Below, piece after piece: positions 1 through 5,525 of a DNA stretch of 9,597 bases (the stretch's first letter is position 1; every line of letters starts with the position of its first letter). The position numbers were made by a program, and so were the translations under genes. Under the pieces are notes generated by a model. It did not search any database. It saw only the letters and a program-made list of their open reading frames with translations, and was not told the DNA's origin. The stretch is from assembly GCA_002343545.1 (NCBI GenBank), contig DDRA01000013.1:1-9597 (forward strand), read 5' to 3'. Source of the stretch: Bacteriovoracaceae bacterium UBA2428. GTDB lineage: Bacteria; Bdellovibrionota; UBA2428.

Positions 1-923
1 GAGTAGAGGTAGTGCTGGAGCGAAGCGGGGATGCCCAGGCGAGGCAGGAGCGCCGGCGGCACGACGCCGCGAGGGAGCGGCACGAGACGCGTGCGGTGCC
101 CCAGCTCCTGGAAGGAACGCTCCAAGAACTCCGCCATCGGAAAGGCGGGACCGGAAAGGTGGTAGGTCCGCCAACGCCCTTCGAAGAAGGCCGGCTGCCG
201 GGCGATGCGGGCAAGGACCGCGGCCACGGCGTCCACCGGCACGATGTGCAGGGGCGCCCCCGGATGGAAGGGCAGAGGCGTACGGCCGAAAACGGAGAGC
301 GCGCGCCAAAGCGGCGCGTGGCGCTTCAGGCTCCGCAGCAAGTAGTAGGGTCCGTCGATCTTGTCGGTGCGGCCCGTGGCGGCGTCGCCGACCAGGATGC
401 CCAACCGGCAGACGTACTTGCGGACCTCGGTCTTCCAGGCGCCGACGAGGCCTTCGACGCGGAACTTCGTCGAGGCGTAGGGATTCGGGAAACCCTGCCC
501 CACGTTGAACATGTTCTCGTGGAAGATCCCCCGGAAGTCCCCCGCCACGGCGATCGTGCTCGTCGACACGAAAGTCTCGAGCGAGGTGAGGCGATCGCAA
601 AGGCCCAAGAGATTCTGCGTGCCCACGACGTTGTGGAGGTAGTTCTGCGAAGCGCCGATGCGCAGGTCGTAGCTGGCCGCCATGTGCAGGACGCCGCGAA
701 CCTCGGAGGCGAGCTCGTCGATGTGGTCCCGCTCGGTCAGCACGCCGAAGTCGCGCAGGTCGCCCGCGAGCAGCCGCACGTCCTTGCGATCGCCGTAGAG
801 ACGGCGCGCCTGCGCCATCGAGGCCGGGCGAACGACGAGGTAAAGGAGCCCCGGGTAACCTTCGAGGGATTCGAGGACGCGACGGCCCAGGAAGCCGCTC
901 GCGCCGGTGATCAAGAGACTCAT
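1..923 (-). CDS. Extended SDR, fatty acyl-CoA reductase / thioester reductase-like NAD(P)-dependent oxidoreductase (partial, C-terminus beyond left edge)
   Basis: The frame is open from ATG at 923-921 to the left edge (307 codons, no stop), so the C-terminus is missing. The protein begins with a Rossmann nucleotide-binding loop TGASGFLG (residues 6-13), has AGDLRD (53-58) where the family carries an acidic turn, a STST segment (120-123) at the catalytic Ser/Thr position, and the catalytic pair Y149xxxK153 in YASTK. RLGILVGDAATG (173-184) followed by a DGPYYLL stretch is typical of the NAD_binding_4 group (fatty acyl-CoA reductases and carboxylic/thioester reductase domains). No signal peptide is present, so it is cytoplasmic. 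Family knowledge suggests reduction of an acyl thioester or oxidation/reduction of a lipid-linked alcohol or ketone; the substrate cannot be read from sequence. Its ATG overlaps the TGA of the upstream lipid kinase by four bases (ATGA), implying translational coupling. Alternatives are a ceramide reductase-like or 3-beta-hydroxysteroid dehydrogenase-like SDR. The superfamily is secure, the subtype less so. Confidence 0.88.
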   Translation of the reverse strand, partial: MSLLITGASGFLGRRVLESLEGYPGLLYLVVRPASMAQARRLYGDRKDVRLLAGDLRDFGVLTERDHIDELASEVRGVLHMAASYDLRIGASQNYLHNVVGTQNLLGLCDRLTSLETFVSTSTIAVAGDFRGIFHENMFNVGQGFPNPYASTKFRVEGLVGAWKTEVRKYVCRLGILVGDAATGRTDKIDGPYYLLRSLKRHAPLWRALSVFGRTPLPFHPGAPLHIVPVDAVAAVLARIARQPAFFEGRWRTYHLSGPAFPMAEFLERSFQELGHRTRLVPLPRGVVPPALLPRLGIPASLQHYLY

Positions 924-1849
924 AGTGCTTCCCCCAAAGGACTGAAGAGGCGGAGGCCTTTCGGCATGATCTCGATGTCGAAGCTCGAAGCTTCGCAAAG
1001 GAACTCGCCGTCGCCGAAGAACGGCAAGGTCTGGCCGTCGAGCACGTCGATGCGCACCCGGCGCGCTTCCGCCGTGAAGAACTCGGGATCGTTGCGCGGG
1101 TCGCGTCCGCGGCGGATGTCGAGGAGCCCCTTGAGGAATCCCAGGCGGTGGCGATGCCCGAAGCCTGCCACGTTGAAGGTTCCGTCGTCATTGCGCGTGC
1201 TCGGCGCGATCGCGAAGTTTCCGCCCAGCACGGGCTGGTTGTTGATCATGAGGATGGGCGTGCGGATCTCCGAGACGACGCCGTCGACGTCGATCCGGAA
1301 CGGAATGCCCCGGCCGCCCGGGCCGAGCAGCTTAAGCACGACGCCCGCGGAATAGATGTTCGGGCCGGTCAGCTTCATGAAACGCTTGAAAAGGGGGGCC
1401 TGCGCGCGCCACTCGTTCACCTGGAGCGCGACCGAGGCGCCGAGCCCCAACCCGCCGTTCGTCGCCATGTAACGGCCGTTGATGCGGATAAGGTCGATGC
1501 AACGCTCGTTGGAACGGCGCACGGCCTCGACGGCCCGCTCGATGCGACGGTCCAAGCCGATCTCGCGGGCGAGGTCGTTGGCCGTGCCGGCCGGCACGAG
1601 CAGCAAGGCAACGTTGGATCCCGCGAGGTCTTGGATGAGCGTGTTCGCCGTCCCGTCGCCACCGACCGCGACGATGGCGTCCACGCGGTCGCTCACGGCG
1701 CGCAGCAGCTCCTCGTGCAGGCGATCGAGCCCGTCCGGCGAAACGAATTCGAGCTCGCTGCGGAAGAGCTTACGCTTGAGCCCTTCCACGAGTTCGACGC
1801 TTTCGCCCGACGAGGCGCGCGGATTCAGGAAAATTCTAATCTTCTGCAT
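920..1849 (-). CDS. Diacylglycerol kinase / sphingosine kinase-family lipid kinase (YegS/BmrU/DgkB type)
   Basis: This 309-residue protein has the usual length of bacterial DAGK-catalytic-domain lipid kinases. An N-terminal NP pair (residues 9-10) sits in the first strand as in other members. The nucleotide-binding GGDGT motif is at 63-67, the second glycine-rich loop PAGTANDLA at 86-94, and a conserved C-terminal FGDGE at 278-282, where the family has the DGE acidic residue needed for metal and catalysis. NGGLGLGA (131-138) is the third glycine-rich segment. All key elements are present, so the enzyme looks active: ATP-dependent phosphorylation of a lipid hydroxyl such as diacylglycerol, a long-chain base or a related lipid, at the cytoplasmic membrane face. 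Its stop overlaps the start of the SDR gene by four bases, pointing to one lipid pathway. It lies 104 bases downstream of the cyclic-nucleotide-binding gene on the same strand. GAGGG six bases before the ATG is a good ribosome binding site, but it falls within a small hairpin. The exact lipid substrate is unknown. Confidence 0.93.
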   Translation of the reverse strand: MQKIRIFLNPRASSGESVELVEGLKRKLFRSELEFVSPDGLDRLHEELLRAVSDRVDAIVAVGGDGTANTLIQDLAGSNVALLLVPAGTANDLAREIGLDRRIERAVEAVRRSNERCIDLIRINGRYMATNGGLGLGASVALQVNEWRAQAPLFKRFMKLTGPNIYSAGVVLKLLGPGGRGIPFRIDVDGVVSEIRTPILMINNQPVLGGNFAIAPSTRNDDGTFNVAGFGHRHRLGFLKGLLDIRRGRDPRNDPEFFTAEARRVRIDVLDGQTLPFFGDGEFLCEASSFDIEIMPKGLRLFSPLGEAL

Positions 1850-1865
1850 AGGGAGCCCTCTCCCT
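1850..1865 (-). promoter_or_regulatory. Hairpin covering the ribosome binding site of the lipid kinase gene
   Basis: Read on the minus strand, AGGGAG and CTCCCT form a perfect 6-bp stem around a 4-base AGGG loop. The second arm ends directly against the ATG at 1849. The purine-rich ribosome binding site lies in the first arm and loop, so folding would partly hide it. The structure is seen directly; a regulatory role is inferred and unproven. Confidence 0.35.
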
Positions 1866-1953
1866 CTTCGGAGAAAACGCTCCCTCGCACAAGCCCGGCG
1901 GGGCCGGCGTCAAACTCTCAACGCCGCCGAAGCGCCGCGGCGCACCGGAACAC

Positions 1954-2349
1954 CTACTTCGGGGCGCGCAAACGCAGGCTCAGATTGATCGCGAGCTTCC
2001 GCAGGATCTGGATGTGGGCCTCGGGGTTGCGTCCCACGAAGTCGTTCATACGGGCGTGGGGGATCAGGAGGACCTTGGCATCATTGCCCGCCACGGTCGT
2101 CGCGCTGGCCGGCTGTCCGTCGAGCCACGACATCTCGCCCAGCATGTCGCCCGATTGGAGGCGAAAACCCGAGGGCTGAACGACGCCCTCGCCCTCCATC
2201 ACGATGCAGATGGCGTCGTTGCGACGCCCTGCCTCGGTGAGGTGCGTTCCCGTCGGGAGCTTGGCGATCGAGGAAAGCGAAAGCAGCTCCGTGCTCTCGT
2301 CCGGCGTCAGTTCGTTCAGGAGCCAAGTCTGCAGCAGCAACTGTCTCAC
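1954..2349 (-). CDS. Stand-alone cyclic-nucleotide-binding domain protein (Crp/Fnr-type effector domain without HTH)
   Basis: The frame stays open far upstream (to about 3129), but protein-like cNMP-binding sequence starts only near 2349. A GTG there gives a 131-residue protein beginning MRQLLLQTW; no ATG starts in this frame near the domain. A purine-rich GGGAAGGGGG lies 10 bases upstream. The product is one cyclic-nucleotide-binding beta-barrel: a short N-terminal helix, IAKLPTGTHLTEAG (28-41), the DAICIVMEGEG strand pair (45-55), and the phosphate-binding-cassette region SGDMLGEMSWLDGQPASATTV (66-86). E72, the ribose-contacting glutamate, is present. The cassette arginine that contacts the cyclic phosphate is replaced by Ala/Ser (A81/S82). 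No helix-turn-helix follows, because the protein ends about 40 residues after the cassette, so it is not a classical DNA-binding Crp regulator. It may sense a different ligand or act as a protein-interaction module. It is divergent from the LolA-like gene and upstream of the lipid kinase. Confidence 0.8.
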   Translation of the reverse strand: MRQLLLQTWLLNELTPDESTELLSLSSIAKLPTGTHLTEAGRRNDAICIVMEGEGVVQPSGFRLQSGDMLGEMSWLDGQPASATTVAGNDAKVLLIPHARMNDFVGRNPEAHIQILRKLAINLSLRLRAPK

Positions 2350-2442
2350 GGTGTCATATCCCCCTTCCCAGGATAATCGAATCGTCCCGACTGCGATACG
2401 GGTCGCTGGCGTCCGGAGCGGAAGGGACGCATACTTAGAGCC
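2350..2442. promoter_or_regulatory. Divergent intergenic region between the cNMP-binding gene and the LolA-like gene
   Basis: These 93 bases separate two outward-facing starts (GTG at 2349 on minus, ATG at 2443 on plus) and should hold promoters in both directions. The segment at 2370-2400 is more AT-rich than its surroundings and includes GATAAT at 2372-2377 on plus. TACTTA at 2432-2437 lies five bases before the plus-strand ATG. No convincing -35/-10 pair at 16-18 bp spacing was found, so individual promoter calls would be guesses. Confidence 0.45.
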
Positions 2443-3249
2443 ATGAAAACGCACCGCCTGCCCGTTTTGGCCCTCTTCGCGCTCACCCTGAACGGCCCGG
2501 CCTTGGCGCAGAAGGCGCCGAGCGCCGACGAGATCATGCAGAAGAGCGAAAGCGCGCGCCGCATTCCGCAGCTCAAGGCGGAGGGTCTCCTCGCCACGAG
2601 CGGCGACGGTGCCCCTTCCGACAAGACCTTCCTGTTCTCCCGCAAGCTGACCTCGGACGGCACGCGTTTCCGCACGCTCACCCGTTTCAAGACGCCGGCC
2701 ACGGTCCGCGACCAGGCCATCCTCTTCCTCGAACGCGACAGCGACTCGAGCGACATCTTCATGTACCTGCCCAACTTCAAGAAGACCCGCCGGGTCGAGT
2801 CCCACGCCCAGAGCGGAAGCTTCATGGGCACGGCCTTCAGCTATTCCGACATCGCGAATCCCCACGCCGAGGACTACACGCACAAGCTGCTCAAGTCCGA
2901 GAAGTGCCCCGGCGGCGCGAACAACTGCTTCGTCGTCGAGTCGACCCCCCGCACCGCGGGCGTGAAGGAACGCACCGGCTACTCGAAGTCCGTCCAGTGG
3001 ATCGATTCCGTGAGCTACCTTCCCGTCAAGGGCGAGTTCTACGACGCCAAGACCCAGAAGCTCCGCAAGCAGATGGTGTCGAGCGACATCCAAGCCGTCG
3101 GCGCGAAGAAGGCCCACTACCTCGCCCACCGCTCCGAGATCACGGATCTCACGAACGGCCGCAAGAGCCGCCTCGTGTTCTCGAAAGTCAACGTCGACGA
3201 GAATCTCCGCGATAACCTCTTCACCCAGGCCGCCCTCGAGTCGCCCTGA
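2443..3249 (+). CDS. LolA-like outer membrane lipoprotein-sorting family protein (periplasmic)
   Basis: The 268-residue product has an N-terminal signal peptide: basic MKTHR, a hydrophobic core LPVLALFALTL, and a probable signal peptidase I site after ALA at residue 22. The mature part shows the hallmarks of the LolA-like family annotated as outer membrane lipoprotein-sorting protein (Pfam LolA_like type): an early ADEIMQKSE helix, MYLPNFKKTRRV (107-118), SFMGTAFSYSDI (126-137), SYLPVKGEFYD (191-201) and a final strand ending in DNLFT (257-261). C155 and C162 could form a disulfide. Known relatives have an open half-barrel that carries a lipid or lipoprotein through the periplasm, and they are often encoded next to an RND-family exporter and an outer-membrane barrel protein. 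Here the barrel gene follows after 20 bases, supporting a transport pair; no RND gene is visible. No strong Shine-Dalgarno sequence precedes the ATG. Cargo is unknown. Confidence 0.88.
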   Translation: MKTHRLPVLALFALTLNGPALAQKAPSADEIMQKSESARRIPQLKAEGLLATSGDGAPSDKTFLFSRKLTSDGTRFRTLTRFKTPATVRDQAILFLERDSDSSDIFMYLPNFKKTRRVESHAQSGSFMGTAFSYSDIANPHAEDYTHKLLKSEKCPGGANNCFVVESTPRTAGVKERTGYSKSVQWIDSVSYLPVKGEFYDAKTQKLRKQMVSSDIQAVGAKKAHYLAHRSEITDLTNGRKSRLVFSKVNVDENLRDNLFTQAALESP

Positions 3250-3269
3250 GCGGATCCGCGAAGCGTCCG

Positions 3270-4556
3270 ATGCCGAAGCACGCCCCGTCTCGACGCCTCG
3301 CCCTCCTCGGCCTGGCGTGCGGCCTGGGCGTCGGCGCGCACGCGGCCGAGGTCGCGGGGCGCCTGCTCAGCGCGACCCACTTCGCCGTCGACCCCGGCGC
3401 GCGACGGCCGCTTCTGCAGAACACGCAGCTGGGCTTTCTGCGCGTCCGCGAGAGTTTCGACGAAGGCCCGCGCTTCGAGGGGAGCGTGCGGCTCGTCGCG
3501 GAACCCCGCGGGCTCGACGCCACCGGCAAGACCTTCGAAGCGGACTTTCACGAATTCTACCTCAACCTCCGGCGCGGCGACTGGGATGTTTCGCTCGGAC
3601 GGCGCATCCGCAGCTGGGGCATCGCGGACGGCGTGAACCCGACGCGTTTCTTCGGCGCGAAGGACCACACGCTTCTCCTGTCGAACGAAACCGACAAGGA
3701 GCTCCCGCTCACCCAGCTCATCGTGAACTGGACGCCCGACGGCGGCGCTTGGACTTGGGGCCTCGTTTTCCTGCCGACCTTCGTGCCCGACAAATTCTAC
3801 GTCCCGCCGGAGAGCCTGCCGACGGGCGTCGCCTTCAACGACACCGCTCAGTTTCGCGGCGAGGGATGGGGCGGCGGCGGCGGGCTGCGCCTCGCGTACG
3901 TCGGCGACGGTTTCGACTTCGCGCTCGTCGGCTTCGCCGGCTTCGACCCGCGTCCCGAGTACGAAGTCCGCGTCGTGAAGGTCCTGCCCGAGCTCGTGAC
4001 GCTTTACCGCAAGCAGGTCGGCGCCGGTCTCGAGGCCTCGACCTCGACGGGCCCCTGGATCTTCCGCCTGGAGGGATCCTTCCGCCACTTCGTTTCGGAG
4101 TGGGATCGCGATCCCTACCTCCTACAACGGACCGAAGGCGTCGTGGGAGTCGAACGCTCGCTCGGCGACAGCTGGCGGATCAACGCGCAGGCGATCGGCC
4201 ACCACTCCTCGACCTCGATCGCTTCGGGGAGCTTTCCCCTGACGGCCGAGACCGCCGGGCTCTACGCGGTCGTCCGACTGAACGAGCGGGTCTACCGTTC
4301 GCGAAGGTCGGCGGAAGCCGGCGCGACCTTCCGTCTCGCCTACGATTCCGAAACGAATCCCTTCACGGCGGAAGTTTTCGGCGTGACCTACTTCGCCGAC
4401 CTGGACTGGCTCGGACGAGGCGCTTTGGGATGGAAAGCGCGCGACGGACTCAAGCTAAGTCTCGGCGTCGACTACTACTCGGGGGACGACGAGACGCTCT
4501 TCGGCAGCCTCCACGACCTCTCGGCCGCTTGGTTCGAAGCCGCTTTCGACTTTTAG
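3270..4556 (+). CDS. Outer-membrane beta-barrel protein, DUF1302/alginate-export-like porin
   Basis: The 428-residue product has a signal peptide: MPKHAPSRR, then hydrophobic LALLGLACGLGVGAHA, with cleavage near residues 25-26. The rest is alternating strands rich in aromatic, Gly and Arg residues, with few cysteines and no hydrophobic helices, and it ends in AAFDF. A C-terminal phenylalanine is the usual recognition signal for Bam-dependent barrels. SLGRRIRSWGIADGVNPTRFF (108-128) closely resembles the GRQ.vsWG.aDG.NP segment of DUF1302/alginate-export-type barrels that partner with LolA-like and RND proteins. The inferred role is passage of a hydrophobic or lipid-like substrate across or into the outer membrane, together with the LolA-like protein upstream. 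The start is the only ATG giving a complete signal peptide; the ribosome binding site is weak. Barrel identity is solid, cargo is not known, and a ligand-specific porin is an alternative. Confidence 0.82.
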   Translation: MPKHAPSRRLALLGLACGLGVGAHAAEVAGRLLSATHFAVDPGARRPLLQNTQLGFLRVRESFDEGPRFEGSVRLVAEPRGLDATGKTFEADFHEFYLNLRRGDWDVSLGRRIRSWGIADGVNPTRFFGAKDHTLLLSNETDKELPLTQLIVNWTPDGGAWTWGLVFLPTFVPDKFYVPPESLPTGVAFNDTAQFRGEGWGGGGGLRLAYVGDGFDFALVGFAGFDPRPEYEVRVVKVLPELVTLYRKQVGAGLEASTSTGPWIFRLEGSFRHFVSEWDRDPYLLQRTEGVVGVERSLGDSWRINAQAIGHHSSTSIASGSFPLTAETAGLYAVVRLNERVYRSRRSAEAGATFRLAYDSETNPFTAEVFGVTYFADLDWLGRGALGWKARDGLKLSLGVDYYSGDDETLFGSLHDLSAAWFEAAFDF

Positions 4557-4560
4557 CTGC

Positions 4561-4566
4561 TAGAAT
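4561..4566 (+). promoter_or_regulatory. Possible -10 element of a leaderless start for the desuccinylase-family gene
   Basis: TAGAAT (five of six matches to TATAAT) lies just after the porin stop and exactly six bases before the ATG at 4573, where a transcript would begin at or next to the start codon. No good -35 hexamer is found at 16-18 bp; TTGGTT at 4529-4534 is too far away (26 bp). GAGGG between the two is too close to the ATG to be a normal ribosome binding site. Read-through from the porin gene is equally possible. Confidence 0.3.
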
Positions 4567-4572
4567 GAGGGC

Positions 4573-5430
4573 ATGATCCAAATCCACGAGTTCGTCGGCG
4601 AAGAGAGCGGAACGCACCTGCTTATCTTGGGCGGGATCCACGGCAACGAAGTCTGCGGGCCCCGCGCGCTGAGCAAACTCGTCGACGAACTTCGGGGCGG
4701 AAAGCGCACGCTCGCGAAGGGACGCCTGACCATCGTTCCCGTCTGCAACCCCCGGGCCCACGCCGCCAACGTGCGCTTCATCGAAGAGAACCTGAACCGC
4801 GTGTTCGAGCCGAGCGACGCGCCGAAGTCCTACGAACGCCGTCTCGCCCAAAGCCTCGCGCCGCTCGTGGCCCGCTGCGACGCGCTGCTCGACCTGCACA
4901 GCATGCAATCCAAGGGCGAAGCGTTTTCCGTGCTGAACCAGGATCGGCCGGGCTCGGCGTCGCTTTGCCGCGCGCTGGGCACGCGCTGGATGCTTTCGGG
5001 ATGGCCCGAGGTCTACCGCGACCACGCCGACAAGGACAGCTGCTGCACGCAGAGTCTGGCCGACCGCCACGACAAAGCGAGCGCGCTCATCGAATGCGGA
5101 CAGCACGGCAGCGTCGAAGCCGATCGCGTCGCCGAAATCGCGATCGAGCGCGCCCTCGCGCATTTCGGCCTGGGCGGGCTTGCGGCGGGTCACGTCGCGA
5201 ACCTCGAGCCCCGGCGCGTTCATTTGCGCTCCGTGCATTTCCGCGAATCCGACGGCGACCGGCTCCTGAAGGACTTCGAGAACTTCGAAAGCCTGCGCCA
5301 AGGCGATCCCATCGTAAAGCGCGCCGATGGCCGCGTGGAGCACGCCCCCGAAGACGGGGTCATCGTTTTTCCGAGCCCCCATTCGGCGATCGGCACGGAG
5401 CTCTATTACCTTGGCAAGCTCCAAGGATAG
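4573..5430 (+). CDS. Succinylglutamate desuccinylase / aspartoacylase-family zinc hydrolase
   Basis: The 285-residue product carries the complete active-site set of this M14-related family. GGIHGNE (20-26) supplies zinc ligands H23 and E26; NLNRVF (73-78) supplies the substrate-binding Asn/Arg; DLHS (107-110) gives the third zinc ligand H109; and IECGQH (173-178) includes E174, the expected general base. A second beta-rich region (about 205-285) follows, as in aspartoacylase. Known members remove an acyl group from an N-acylated amino acid or related small molecule, and some modify peptides. The length is close to the family norm of about 300 residues. No signal peptide is seen, so it is cytoplasmic. 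It starts 16 bases after the porin stop, so co-transcription with the envelope genes is likely, though a leaderless promoter is also possible. No arginine-succinyltransferase pathway gene lies nearby, so a true AstE role is not supported; an N-acyl-amino-acid deacylase is the cautious reading. Confidence 0.9.
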   Translation: MIQIHEFVGEESGTHLLILGGIHGNEVCGPRALSKLVDELRGGKRTLAKGRLTIVPVCNPRAHAANVRFIEENLNRVFEPSDAPKSYERRLAQSLAPLVARCDALLDLHSMQSKGEAFSVLNQDRPGSASLCRALGTRWMLSGWPEVYRDHADKDSCCTQSLADRHDKASALIECGQHGSVEADRVAEIAIERALAHFGLGGLAAGHVANLEPRRVHLRSVHFRESDGDRLLKDFENFESLRQGDPIVKRADGRVEHAPEDGVIVFPSPHSAIGTELYYLGKLQG

Positions 5431-5440
5431 TCCCGCTAAG

Positions 5441-5468
5441 CCTCCGAAAGGACGGAGGATCCGTCCTT
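5441..5468 (+). terminator. Stem-loop(s) after the desuccinylase-family gene (possible transcript 3' end)
   Basis: Ten bases after the stop, AAGGACGG (5448-5455) and CCGTCCTT (5461-5468) form a perfect 8-bp stem with a 5-base loop. An overlapping alternative, CCTCCG (5441-5446) with CGGAGG (5453-5458), shares its bases, so only one can form at a time. Only A-rich sequence follows, with no run of T on plus, so this is not a standard intrinsic terminator. It could stabilise the 3' end or act as an attenuator for the next gene. Confidence 0.4.
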
Positions 5469-5525
5469 CAAAAATACTACACGCCGAGCTAACCCAAACT
5501 TCACCGGAGCGGGTCTTATCGGCAT

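Noticed and set aside
12..1355. A 447-codon open frame on plus across the SDR and lipid kinase genes
   Set aside because: The minus strand encodes two well-recognised enzymes with complete motifs over the same bases, and the plus translation is low-complexity Arg/Ala/Glu.
2350..3129. The upstream extension of the minus-strand frame containing the cNMP domain
   Set aside because: This part is antisense to the LolA-like gene and has shadow-type composition. The cNMP domain is complete when started at the GTG at 2349.
3117..4088. A 323-codon minus-strand frame opposite the porin gene
   Set aside because: Antisense shadow of a clear beta-barrel gene; the translation has no recognisable domain.
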